From Solen grandis (Eukaryota; Mollusca; Bivalvia; Adapedonta; Solenidae), in NCBI GenBank assembly GCA_021229015.1, contig CM037783.1, positions 53,518,904 to 53,582,903 on the forward strand: DNA of 64,000 bases, read 5' to 3'. Made by a program: the position numbers and the translations under genes. Positions 31,920 through 44,430 of the stretch are shown piece by piece. The notes beneath the pieces are model-generated. The model was not told where the DNA came from. It worked only from the letters and a program-made list of their open reading frames with translations, and ran no database searches. The stretch's first letter is position 1. Every line of letters starts with the position of its first letter.

Positions 31920-34915
31920 CCGATTGTAAGTACTTCACGGTAACATGAGGATGTGAACTTGAATTCGTAAACCCAAGCAATCGCTCTCTATCGAGACACA
32001 AGTAGTTGTAATAAAGGAGATAATGTGTTTTTGTTCCTATTTCTCCAGATTCACATAGCGTGCATTTCCTGTCCCGGAAAGGTGTTCCATCGTGCCGACC
32101 TGTCTCAACAGGTAAGAAGTGATAGTTCTTAATTTAAAATTATACTTTCTGTCATTGTAACTAAGTTTTTTTTTAAAGTACTCATCTAATTCTATGCTTT
32201 GTTTATAACTGTAATGAATCATTCCTTTATATGTTTGTTGTAATTTTTGTTCGATCGTTGCTGATCAGTTAATGTCTGTTTTACTAATAAATGTATATAT
32301 TTGGTATTAATGTAACACTGATTATCCCAAAGGTCAGGACGCTCCACTGAGCGCAATATATGTTTTTAATATTCAACTATCTGAATTCCTGATTTGATAA
32401 GCATAACATATACAAGTAGATTTGAGAAGACAGTTTTCTACCAGTATCTAAAATTAAGCGATTCAAAAAGGAAAGCATTCGAATTTGTACATAAATTGAA
32501 ATTGAGTATCGGCCTAATTCATCGTATATAAAATTGATTGGGGTTGATTTCCGGGTATTTGTTCTTTCGAAGAAAGTTGAAAGTACTTTTTCCAAGATGT
32601 CTAAATTCTCAAAGCCGAAATATTTTGAGCCATAGGTTAAGATTGGCAGAATCGTATGGTCGAATAGTTTAAGGGTAAGATCTAATGTCAAGTCTGCATT
32701 GTTTGTACGGGTGTAAGTAAATGTAACGCTTAAATTGCTTGTTGCGCGATATGTTTTCCGGCTGTTAAGAATGAACCGTGCTAGAGAAAGCAATACTTAA
32801 ATTGTGGTTATGATTTGTTATTTCGAGAAATTCACCTCCAAGCTTGAAATCGAAATTTCTGTGTTGTTTAGCACCGTACGCTATTATCTTTATTTTTATT
32901 ATTTTATTATTTATGTAAGTCTATAAATTTTAGTTGTTACAGTTGTCATGAAAAATGTCTAGGAATTTTTTGGAAGTCTGTTGGTGAATCAGATAATGTG
33001 ATGGTGTCATATGCATAGAGCAATATTAATAGTTTAAGCCATAGAGAAGGTTCTTTCAGATTATGTAGCTCTACGCCGACGGAACCATTGGTTAACAAAT
33101 AAGTTTGCAAGTCATTTAGGAAGAGGGAGAATAAAATTGCGGATAAGTTTTCACTCTGTTTTACCCCAATTTCAGATATAAAACTTGCAGAAAGTGACCC
33201 ATTGCGAAAAACGCATGACTAAATGTCACTGAACATATTCATGTACAGAAAAATATTTTACCATTGACAGAGTTTTGAAATTATTTATACCAAAGTCCAG
33301 TCCTTCACACTTTGTCGAATGCCTGTAAAAATATCTATGAAGGCACACTATAGTTTTTGCTTACGTTTTAGGGATATCTAATTCTTTGCTTAAGAACCGA
33401 TGTGAGTAATTTTCCGAGGCAGCTCAGTATAGTTATAGAACGATAATTACTAGTATTTTTAGGGTCACCTTTATTTTTATAAATAGGGATAATGATTCCC
33501 TCAAGATAGGATTGGAGTATGTAACCTGTATCAAGCACGCTGTTAAATAATTAGACATATAGAGGTAATAGCAGGTGTTTTGTTGATTTAATGTATTCAT
33601 TCAGTATATTGTCATGACAACTCGGGGATTTACCGTATTTTAAACAATTTATACAATTATAGATCTCTGATTCAGTAATTGGGGAGTAATTTGAAATCAT
33701 TTTCTTCTTCTATACTTAATTCGACATTAAATCTGTTATCATTAACCGTGTTTACGTTATCTGTTTTGAAATAGTCATAAAAATCTTGTAAAGAGAAAGA
33801 ATTTCACTTAATTTCTTTTTGAGTCTTTTTGAAAATTTCCAATAACTCTTTGGTTGCTTACTTCTGAGAGTTCTTAGTTTTTCCTGGTTCATTTGTTTGT
33901 ACCATTTACCAATGTATATGTTCATCGTAGGTTTATACCTTTTGCTGGCATTACGTAACCTTATTTTATTTTCAGAACTGGGATCAAGCCTAAACAGTTT
34001 TCTTGCGATAAAACTCGAGATAAGGAAGACATATTCCATTTTATTTGTGTTAGCCCAGCATATGAAATAGTAAGGAAATTATATATAGATAATGTCTTAC
34101 TATGTGAGTCCGTCAGTGTTTAAATTTAATTTTCTTTTAAATACAGATGGAAGAAATAAACTTTATAAGTTAGCTAAGTTTATTAAGCAAGCTTAAGTAT
34201 ACGGTGACATAATCATTTAATGTTCAAGCCATTTTTTTAAATTTGTTATATTTTCAATGTATTGATTTATTTATTATATATTTACAAAGTTGAAAAGTTG
34301 CACACTGTCCGTTTCACTTTCTATACTATAAAATGAATTAATAGTGTTTAAACATGTCATCGTCATTGATCATGTGATTTTATGTTGTATGTTTTTACTA
34401 CTGACCATACACTTTGTATAAGTCAAATTAAAGGAAAGTTCTGTTCTGATTATTTTTCCTCACAATGTGGCACTTCGGACCGAACCAGGGTTTAATGTTT
34501 GTATATTGGTAAGTACGAGTATTCATATTTGTTTTGGGGACCGTACATTCGGCCGCTCTCGCAAAAAAAAAAATGTGGGAGAATTGGTTACTGATTCAAT
34601 AGTGGACGAGGATCTAGGGTTTGATGCTATTTGATCTGTTAAAGCATGTATATTGTTCATATCAATATACTGAAGAAAATTACATCCTTCAAATTTGGTT
34701 CCCATATTACATTATTTGCTTTTGGGAAAGACTCTCTTACCGGACAATGAAGTGAGGGAGTATCTTTTGTTAAAGACAGAACATTATGTCCGTCTGATAA
34801 CAAGCAGTCAGTTTCGAAATTAAGTATATTGCTGATACATTTTGCGGTAGCGATGGCATAGTCAATAACTGATAAGTCCCTAAAGCCTCCAACATGCTTA
34901 TCTTCATGAGTCTGA
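31920..34915 (-). pseudogene. Decayed LINE (endonuclease-reverse transcriptase), interrupted
   Basis: Minus-strand pieces in the order of an APE-type non-LTR element. End of the endonuclease (about 34700-34910): GGFRDLSVIDYAIATAKC...LLSDGHNVLSL. Linker (33752-34039): YIGKWYKQMNQEKLRTLRSK-QPKSYWKF. RT start (about 33600-33640): GKSPSCHDNILNEYIKST. Middle: YLEGIIIPIYKNKGDPKNTS. Then GVKQSENLSAILFSLFLNDL and, at 33006-33017, YAYD where YADD is required, so the catalytic Asp is lost. C-terminal region (32377-32890): HRNFDFKLGGEFLEI, LKLFDHTILPILTYGSKYFG, and DELGRYSISIYVQIRMLSF. Tail (about 31930-32130): GRHDGTPFRDRKCTLCESGE. Frameshifts and stops throughout. The clade (jockey/CR1-like) is uncertain. 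Confidence 0.85.
34048..34445 (+). mobile_element. 3' end of a second LINE inserted in the opposite direction
   Basis: The plus strand reads RKLYIDNVLLCESVSVFKFN-FLLNTDGRNKLYKLAKFIKQA-stop (about 34070-34194). This fits the extreme C-terminus of the same kind of LINE (typically RKKYI...VFKF--LM-T-N---L--LAKFI). About 250 bases of AT-rich 3' UTR follow (TATGTTGTATGTTTTTACTACTGACCAT, in pieces). It lies between the endonuclease and linker parts of the minus-strand LINE, so a short 5'-truncated copy landed in an older one, or a segment was inverted. Confidence 0.6.
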
Positions 34916-34936
34916 GACCATTGGTATTAGTTGTTT

Positions 34937-35184
34937 TTTATGCTTCCCGAAGGGAGAACATATAGTAGCCGCTTTGTCCGTCCGTCCGGAATTTTGTCCG
35001 GAGCATAGCACAAAAACTATAAGAGGTATCGACATGAAATTTCATAGGTAGATAGATCTCAGTCATGAGAAGTGCAGTGTCTAAGAACCACAACTCTGTT
35101 TTACATAATTTTGGAGTTATTGCCCTTTGTTATTAAGCATTTATTCGGGGAGCATCCATCGGTTCTACCGATTCTCTAGTTTTT
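34937..35184. mobile_element. DNA-transposon-like interspersed repeat (GTCCGTCCGTCCG type)
   Basis: Begins TTTTTATGCTTCCCGAAGGGAG, continues CTTTGTCCGTCCGTCCGGAA and GTCCGGAGCATAGCAC, then TATCGACATGAAATTTCATA and GGAGTTATTGCCCTTTGTTA, and ends GGGGAGCATCCATCGGTTCT. I recognise this layout from interspersed elements of bivalve genomes. It has no open frame and no obvious target duplication. Confidence 0.6.
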
Positions 35185-35589
35185 TTGTTTTTTTTTTTCA
35201 AGGAACACCTTTCAAGCGGAATTGACAAATTTTGGAGTAAAGTAAACTTATCTCAGCAGGATTATTGTGTATCATCATCAATATCTAATTCGTAATGTAG
35301 ATGCGGATCTGACGAAATAAAGTCTGACATTTGACTGGTGCGAGCGTTAGCGTATCAGAATAATAAACATATTTATATTTCTACATTTATCTTCAATTTA
35401 ATTTTCAATATTGAGACAAGTACTCTTCATTTAAAAACATCTCTCTGGTGGCAGATAAGTAGCGTCTATAATTACTGGGCCGTTTTTGTTGTTTGTGCTG
35501 GTTATTTTCAACCAAAAGATATTCAGATTCGTTTGTTGTTTTTTTTCACTGTAAGGAGCAAGTGTCGACCTCACATAAATACCAATACC

Positions 35590-36759
35590 TCCTGATTTTT
35601 TCTATAATTTTGTTTTCTGTTTAGTTTATCTATTAAGACCTTAAAACCAGAGACATATTTATTGCGTAACTTTTTTTTAAATTTAATTACAGTAATCAAA
35701 TTTGAATTACATTGACATACGGGTATAATTCTTTTATTTATCCTGCTGAATAAGCAACCATTTTTCTGTATAAAATGCAAAATAGTACATTGAATATGTA
35801 GTCCCCCCTTAAACATTTTCTCATAATGTATGTTAAGATATACTATCATAGTAACATAATTACCTTTATGCTTTAAGAACATAATGTTATGATTATAAAT
35901 TTTGACCATTTGGCTAGGTTACTATTATAATGTAACTGTATGTCAAATGAGTAAATTTACAGAAAAAAATGGGTTACGCAATGAAGTTAAATTTACAGAA
36001 AAAAAATTGGTAACGCAATGAAGTTAAATTTACAGAAAAAATGGGTTACGCAATGAAGGCTATATAAAGCATGCAAATGAAACGGCTTTGGATCGCGATC
36101 ATTTCAATAAAAATGTTATTGCATTTGATCAAGACCAGATAACATCGAAAATGTGTAAACCATTTTGGTTTTCAATTAAGGAATTGAAAGAATGTCAAAT
36201 TTACTTTAATGTAATTGTTAAAAATCAGAAGCAATCAAAGTATAAAACGAGGCAGAGTTATATTTAAGTATATTCAAGACTTTAATATTAGTTTGCGTTT
36301 TCTATGACTTCTGAAAGTAAACTGAGCTGTGTCTCTGAATGCTTTGATAATCCTTGTCCTTTAGATTGACATCAAGACTTACAAAATATGTCAAAACAGA
36401 ACTTTCAAACATGTTTTGATGGTTAGATGTAATGTATCTAGAATAAAAGCCTAGACAAATGCAATTTCGGTTATCAAAATTATATTGATAATTCAATTTT
36501 ACTGAATTAAATGTACCATTTACAATCTACTTAGATCGGGATCTTTCGATATAATGAAAATGGCTGATTATCTGCATGTCTTAATGTAGATAGTTGCGCC
36601 TTCTTATGTCCAGAAAAACATTTTATAATACATGATTCTGGCATCAAGTCATATTTTGAATACGAGGTTTCAATCCTAGACATGAGTAAATGACGTCATT
36701 ATTAAACATACATGAATGTTATATATATTGCATACTGAAATCCACTCCTCCTATGTGTA

Positions 36760-36791
<32 letters not shown>

Positions 36792-37800
36792 TGACATTTA
36801 AACATTAATCTGATGTGTAAATAATATTCTCATATTCTATATACACTTACAATGATGTAATATATTTTCATTGGTTTGATTACTACTTTGTACATGGTTA
36901 ACAAAAATGATTTTTGAGAAACGTTTTTGTTTTTAACGACGTTATTTCAGCATTCTGGAGCTTCAAATTAGATACCGAGTTATATTTTTTACACTAATTC
37001 AGTAAGTTCTAGTCATGCTCGCTTATACTAAGCACTAAGTTAAACGGGGATTATTTGAATTTTCATTGTTAAGTTAGCAGTCTTTCATTATTCTGAATTA
37101 AAAATGTGCAGATTAATAATGTCAGAATAAAATTAAAGTCAATAATTCTTTTCTACACTTTGAAGTTATTTTTGAAGCCATGTTGTAATGATCATTTAAG
37201 GAATTTGATAAATTTTAAAGCAATAAATAATATGCAATCACAAGATCTAAATAGAATGCACTTGCACCTATAATTCTAGAAACAATAATAATATAACTAA
37301 AACTATACATATTTATATTGAGAGAGTTGGGAAGCAGTTAAAAATGCAGATTCCGTGAATATGATAAACAGACTGTGCATCATTTCAGTCGTCCACTTTG
37401 ACACAACATACATCAAGATATTTAATATACGGTCACTTCTATGTATTTGAAAATAATGAAAACCCTTTTTTATAAACCACAATAATATATTGAATTTCAA
37501 GTTTGATTTGATTATAAAATAGAGCCAGCACGTATGTAACGTATTTGCAAGCGTCTTGTATAGATAACAAGGAAATATCTCCATTTTTATTCAGTAGTGT
37601 AAGTATGTGCTCAGAAGGATTAATTTTCTGATCTGACTGGTTCCTGTAATAGATACGAATATTTAAATAGGTAAATTCCTGATCGATTTTCTCACTTTAT
37701 CAAATCTCGATATTCTTTCTAGCGTATATTGACACAATGTTTTATACAAATAGATGTAAATAGATTGTATATGGGTTCACACTAAAACAAATATAATTAT
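35590..37800. other. AT-rich spacer with short repeats
   Basis: No gene is recognisable. It contains three tandem copies of a roughly 38-base unit at about 35950-36058 (AAATTTACAGAAAAAA then GGTTACGCAATGAAG) and a (GT)n tract at about 36756-36792. Confidence 0.7.
35950..36058. repeat. Three-copy tandem repeat, about 38-base unit
   Basis: GTTAAATTTACAGAAAAAA followed by TGGGTTACGCAATGAA occurs three times in a row with one- to three-base differences. Confidence 0.92.
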
Positions 37801-37804
37801 GACA

Positions 37805-40255
37805 ACAATCTTGAGTGCAAGTTTGAAGTCACAATGTCTATGAGCTTCCATTAGCTAATGAGATATACCAGTGTGAAGTTAATTCGTTCAATTGAAATCC
37901 TATAAGAGATAGTTGTGAACAATTTAAAATTCTGTTTCATTTCAAGAGGAATTATTTTCAATATAATTACTTGAAGGATTATTATCCCATTTCTTTTTAA
38001 TACGTGGCTCCTTTCATGTTTTAAAATGTTTTGCAATTTTCAATTCATGTGAATATCATTCCCGTTAGTTTGAATGTGTAATACAGTTAAAACAATTCAG
38101 TTGGAATATATCTTGGATTTATTCATTTGAAATTGTCTTAATATCTTAATATAAATATATAATTAATTTAACACATAATGATATTTATGTTTATCACATC
38201 CAAACGACAAGGAGCCACTATATGAAACGAAACTTCGAAAGTGTTTGTATGAATGAGATAACTTATACTTTCTTTAAATTTGATTCAAGAGAAGAATTTA
38301 TAACTAAAGCAATTTGGATTAAATGAAAGTTAAACTCTATTGTTTTTGTGTGTATTCAGACAAATCAATACACAAGTATTCATAATGAAAAACCATATTC
38401 AGACCCTAACAATTTGACCTAAAATATAAAATGCAACGAAGTTATAATTTAAGATTGTTTTTATAAAAGTGTTTAAAATATTACAGGTAAAAAAAATATA
38501 TGCATTTGAGAGAGAGAGAGAGAGAGGGAGTTTCAAACATAATGACATATTTTTTATACCTCTTAAGGTCGTTTCTATTTAGAATCCATCTTTAGAAACT
38601 AGAAGTAAAAGCAATTTATAGTTATATAGATGCTGAACTAATATCTGATGTCGTCTCCCATGTTCGTCAGAGAAAAGAACATTTAAGGGTATCCACGTTC
38701 AAATAAAAAATAATAAATAATTCTCGTAAAATCTTGTAAATTTCTGTAAATTACCAATTAAACGACTCCTGGAGACCGCTTTGACTGAGAAATAAACATC
38801 AAAAAGGCAACCATCAACTTTTAACCCCTGCGACTGAGGAATGAGATAATGAATTATATCAATGCGAATGTAGAGCTCGAAAAAGTGATAACTGCTTCAT
38901 TATATTCAATCCATACTTTACTTCAAAGGCAAATTGATAATAAAATTAGTATAAGAAGGATACAAACCTGATAAGAATATCTTGTTCGAATTTCAGTTCA
39001 GATAAGGAAAAAAGTTAACCTAATTTTAATTGTGTATCTCTTATTTAATTGAAAGGAGTGAATCACTCCAGCATAGTACAGTGAGTTCAACATTTAATCG
39101 GCTTGATTACAATCAATTTGTTAATTTTACCAGAAACATTTAACGAAATATTTCATAATTTACGTTTCAATAATGGTGAAATTGTTATGGTGAGAACTGA
39201 TTCTCTGGTTTTCGTTAATGAAAATTAGAAGATTTTATTATTCATTGGATGCTTATTAAATTTTCCAATGAAATTAAATATTACAAGAGTATGGTTTGAT
39301 TTAACGCAGGAATTGAACTATGTGGTCGTACCAAGAAGAGTTGCATTTTAATTGTCTGAATGGCTTTCAGCTGTTATTCGATCTGATAACAGAAATATTT
39401 CGCGGTTAAAATAGGTACACTGAGTATTTATTATAAAAAATAAAGAGAAAGCATCCTCTTAATACTCTTTCTTTAAATAGGAATGGTATTAAATAATTTA
39501 TATTCTTTGACTATAAAACAATATCACTGAAGCTGTTATCAAGCTGTTGTGTTGTATATAGCAACTGGATTTTTAGGCGATTCTAAAGAGATTTCAAAAT
39601 ACATGAATTAGTAACAGAATTATTCTTAAGTCAAATGTATATACATTTAGGCTACTGATCAAAGGAGAAACGGGTTATCTTAATAATGAACGTATGCTGG
39701 ATTACTAGAAGGTACTCTCCCTATATATAGATATTTATACAAATTCTCAATATACGTCTGCACTTTTATATACTCAACGATTTTTTTCTCATTCTAACTA
39801 AGGATTCAAAATTCTAATCGCATATTTGAAAGATAATATTTCCATATATAATTTAGAATGTTCATATTGGTTTGAAATTCGATGTATCAAATAGGAAATG
39901 AGCAATATAACACGAAATATATCGCGACGCATTAAGTTAAACCAATGTACTCTAAGAATTGGGTTTAAAACTCCTGCGAGGGCTTTATGAAATGAACTCG
40001 TGCCCCGAAAGTATTTAACTCGAATTCTAAGAAGATATTACCAAAGAATTTCTTACAAAGCATCTGGTTATATTTCATGCTCTACTCTTATTCAATGACA
40101 AATATGGAAATATCATTTCAATCAGCATTGCAGCATTCTGCTACATATCATCACAATGAAATTTGTGACTTTCGAATAAGGGGGTTGTCAAAAACAAAAA
40201 GCAAGTTTTCTCTTCCCATGAATCAAAATATTTACATATTGATAGACCTTTAATT
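37805..40255. repeat. Upstream part of the large duplicated unit
   Basis: 37820-38640 matches 11520-14230; 38960-39420 resembles 45440-45720 and 54130-54430; 39900-40255 matches 15290-15640. All are strongly diverged. No gene is recognisable. A (GA)n tract lies at about 38509-38529. Confidence 0.6.
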
Positions 40256-42347
40256 GGATGGTATGTTTTCAAATAAGACATTAATCAAAAGGGTTTTGAT
40301 TGCTTTCTAATAGGCTTCATCAAGATCTGTTATACTACTGCTGTTTTGTAAAGGAAAAGAAACTGCCATGATTAAGATTTTTGGCTAAATAACAAATTTA
40401 AATTGATATAATTAAATTCACCGAAGTATGTGACATATATAAAATCGAAATTAAGAAGTGTATTTTTCAAATATCAAATAAATAGTCATGAAATAAAACA
40501 CTTTGGATAAGTAAATATTTCACAACGTGTTAAAAGACAATAAAAGCTAAAAAGATACATAAATGAATAAAAAAATAAAGTATACAATAATAAATATGAT
40601 AACAGTCAATCATTTTAAACATATAAGATCTATCATATTTGAAAATCGAATTTACTGTTTTCAGAGAATGTTTTTATTCATCGCTAATTCTTTTCGAAAA
40701 CAAAATCTTGTGGAAGGTTCGTGAGAGTTAGAGAGTCCACATTAATGATTCATAAACTATTATATGAAACATAGTTAAAATCACATTATGACAAGGCGGC
40801 GGATTAGGTATCATATCAAATTTTCAATTCAAGTTATAATGAACGTAAATGGCGTTTCAAAGAAAGGCACTGTTACTATATATTTAGAAAACGCCATGTT
40901 TCCTTAAATATGGTTCTTCGGTGTGAGAACCATGCTGTAAGATCATTAATTTTCGGTGGGAATTAATTTTCGTCGATTCCGTTCACATCTTTATCCAATG
41001 CCCTGCTAATTTAAACTTTGAGATATAGCATTCATGAAAATAATTGCTATTTATTATAATTTCAAAATAATAAATTAATTTGAAGCGTATTTTTCGTTAA
41101 ATTCGTTGAATTTTAAATGCGATATATTGTCACGTTCGGATGCTCATCGTCCAGTCTTTTTCCTTTAGTAAATATTTGCAAAGTAAATATATATGGAAAA
41201 TGAATGCAATATGGTTTTTCAAATATATCAAAAGTACAAATTAGGTTAATCTAAATTTAAGCTGAAGTATATGGTGAAAAGTTCAGGTTCCTTGAGTTTC
41301 TTAGACTTGTTCTATTACTTTAATATTCTGGATTTTAATTTATGTATTGGATTACTGTAGGACACAATTTTATTAAATGTATTAAGATAAGAAATGGTGA
41401 CGTCATACATGTGGGCTGAAAAAGCACGGGTTAATTGTTTGCCAACAAATCAGGAATTACCTCATTTCATCACCTTAAATGATTGAAAAATATACGGCAC
41501 ATTTATTCTAAATATCAGTATAGTGCATTTCCCTGATTTAAAATCTAATATATTAAAACGGTCGATGTGATTCTTTGGTATTTTTATAGACATAAGGTAT
41601 GTGCGTTTTCCACTTAGAATTGCTACTCTCACATTTTAGAAAAAAAGTATCCTTCAATCTATGTGAATTTCATCATTCAATTTGCTATTTCCATTAAAAA
41701 TTATTTTGTAATGTGTGGCATTACGATCTTTTTCAGAAAAGCAATGGTATAGAGGAAGTTCCCTGTAAAACACAGTAGAGGGAGTCAACTTAATAAAAAA
41801 GTTAATATAATTAATCTCACTTCTGTCTTAATGACTGCATCATATTATTTATTTCATAAAAGGTTTATTTCAAAATTCTAAAATAAGCATTGCAAAACTA
41901 AACTTGGGTTTTAATTAAATTTTAGAAGAAGGAGCGGGCGGACTTGAAAGAAATTGACCGATCAAAATATATAAATGCATATCCGATAATGTAATAACTC
42001 TAATGAATTATACCTGAATAAATTCAAAAAAATATTGTTAAATTCTACATACTTGTGTTGTTTTCATTGTTATTGTTTGTTAATTAAAATTTCCGAGAAA
42101 AAAACTTGGCTCAGCTTGACACCGTTACATGAAACAACACCAACAGAACGAAGAAAATTGCAAAAAATAAAAGAATCATATTACTATCGTTTCCTTGCTG
42201 CAAAAGTGCGGCAATAATGTTTTACATTGACAGTCATTTGCGTTTAAAAACTACATAGCTACTTCTGTGATATTATTTTCAATATGTAACCTGCAGTTCG
42301 AATTTCTCGATATGTGTGTGTAACCTAATCAGTGCAAGACACGCCTC

Positions 42348-42575
42348 CTAACTGATGAACACTAGTGCTGAAAATGCTACATGTATATTTATGGGTTTGT
42401 GATGGTATGGTTGGTTAGTGTGCGATGAGCAACACATCCCATTGTCATTCGACACGACAAACCGGTTTGTCACTGGTTCATTGACATCATTCCTTATATC
42501 ATTGTTTGGTTCTATGTATTTCATGTTGGTATAAAGCAATACACAATAAAGGCATTTCGCATCTGATAGGGACAT
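42348..42575 (-). CDS. Conserved 75-codon open frame in duplicated block, copy 1 (hypothetical)
   Basis: Starts ATG and reads MSLSDAKCLYCVLLYTNMKY, then IEPNNDIRNDVNEPVTNRFV, then VSNDNGMCCSSHTNQPYHHK and PINIHVAFSALVFIS. The copy at 50061-50288 differs at two bases over 228, while the 100 bases on its upstream side differ more. I recognise no domain; it has a cysteine pair near each end and could be an extracellular-type peptide or an exon. In the third copy of the block about 110 bases of the frame are deleted (near 51618). It may only reflect recent duplication. Confidence 0.25.
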   Translation of the reverse strand: MSLSDAKCLYCVLLYTNMKYIEPNNDIRNDVNEPVTNRFVVSNDNGMCCSSHTNQPYHHKPINIHVAFSALVFIS

Positions 42576-42687
42576 TGTAAAAAATAACGTTTCATATGAA
42601 AGACCTTAATTGTAATTAAAGTTGATTGTGGTATGCTACAACCAAAATTATTTCGTCACAAATATGCACAAACTCCTGTGGCGCAGT

Positions 42688-42933
42688 TTAACCTACTGAA
42701 AAATCGAAACTTAAAATAGGCCTTACATCTTGTGGCATGACGGCAAATACAGATTCTTGATATTTTAATAATGTTGATAGAACAAAGGCATTGAAATAAA
42801 TCATTACACACAAAGCAATTCCTGTACTTATTGACAAATCCAAATCAATTTCATAATGACTAAAAAACCTTATATTTAACATTATTACAAGTGTCAAAGT
42901 AATCCGGATATTAACATAAACATAGAAACTCAA
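42688..42933 (-). other. Open frame with a hydrophobic segment, copy 1 (hypothetical)
   Basis: 81 codons, including ISTGIALCVMIYFNAFVLST, which could span a membrane, and an N-terminal hydrophobic stretch ITLTLVIMLNI. The equivalent frames in copy 2 (50369-50566 and 50601-50804) are split and shifted by an 8-base difference, and copy 3 has stops. I found no convincing family match. The segment may be an ancient exon or chance. Confidence 0.15.
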
Positions 42934-43939
42934 ATTTAATGGATGATGATAATCAAATTTTGCTTAATGTCATCTCCATTTAGGCTTAGCAGAAATTCAA
43001 GTTCTCCGGGGGGAAAAATCCTTTATGCACGGTGTCGAGAAAATAGAAAACACGATATTACATTTAATTCGGTTGTCATTCTAAAGAGCAGACCTTGGAA
43101 GAAATGTAATAAATATAAATATGAATGTCAGATGTTAATAGATAGTTAATTCGTAATTATGTACTTAAGAATTACATTTAGCGCAATTATTTTTATTTTG
43201 AATAGTTATGTACTTAAATATGTGGTAAAGTCACTAAAACCCTATTCAGTGATCATGCTAGCATCTGATATTCCTACAACTATGAATATATTAATCACTC
43301 AAAGTTGCTAACCAAACCACGGAAGAGCATTCTTACTGTAGAAATCTCTAAACATATCTGTATTTTGCCGAACATGTAACGTTTTTTATTACCTAATCAT
43401 TAAAAATATCCAATAACTGGAGTTTAATTTGTATGTTACGTTTCTAAATTTATCTATAAAGGATAATTTGCCTCGAATACCAATACGTTCCCCCGTGGTG
43501 CGTCACGTTCTGATCAAGGTACGAAAGTTTTTTCCTCAAGGTTTTCTACGGATCAGACATGGATTTCGGGTGGTTAAGTATCACATTTAAACCAATGGTA
43601 TCAATAGAAAGCCTCACAAACAATAGAAATCATTGATTTCGACGAGACACCATAAACGCTTTCCGTTCCACAACGGACAGCCTCTAAATTTGGCTTCTGG
43701 CTATTACATATGGTCTCGTTTAGATTTATCGCAAAAATCCGAATTCTCTACTGCATTCTAGTCTTTTCATCCGTAAAGTGACTGCCGTGGCATATTTATA
43801 CAGTTAAAAAACCTGGCCCGGCTTCCATTTCTATCACGATTTGTCACATTTTCTCATTTCGTCCGCTTAAAACCCTGTCTTCCTGCACAAATGAATATGA
43901 CAGCAGGTATTGGGTAAATTTGAAAAAAAATCCATGTAG

Positions 43940-44430
43940 TAAAGAGGAGTTGAGGTCACGTGGGTCTCCCTACAGAGCACTGTATAAAATGTTATCAAGG
44001 GCAATAACTCAAAAAGCCAAAAGTGTAAGCATAAACAATCCCTTATGCATAGGAGTTTATTTAAACTCTATATAAAAAGTAATAAAAGATCATAATTTTA
44101 GTAATTTTCACGAGGGTACAAAATCCAGCCTTTATGCACAATTATATATAAGGGTAATTTGAGGAAATTTGAACCGAATGCCTTCGGAAAAATAGGAAGA
44201 GATGTGTTCACAAGGTACAGCTAAATAATTTTGTACAGGAAAACGTGACAAAGGGTCATAACTCTGGATATTTTTTATATCAACATAGAATCCAACCTTC
44301 ATACATATCTTAATATGATGGTATTTTTTTTATATGTTTGAACCAAATTCCACTTGAAGTGTGAGGGGAGATGCTATCATAATATATTTCTAATGGACGG
44401 ACGAACAGGGGATTAACATAACACGACGTA
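43940..44430. mobile_element. Degenerate interspersed repeat inside R1 (GGACGGAC type)
   Basis: TCAAGGGCAATAACTC, AAAGGGTCATAACTCTGG, GAACCAAATTCCACTTG and TAATGGACGGACGAACAGGG in order recall bivalve elements of the same class as 34937-35184. The copy was present before the block duplicated, because it recurs at about 53100-53470. Confidence 0.5.

Noticed and set aside
42688..42933. Possible ligand-gated ion channel membrane segments
   Set aside because: The order of hydrophobic stretches is suggestive, but none of the channel signature residues is present and the frame is broken in the other copies.
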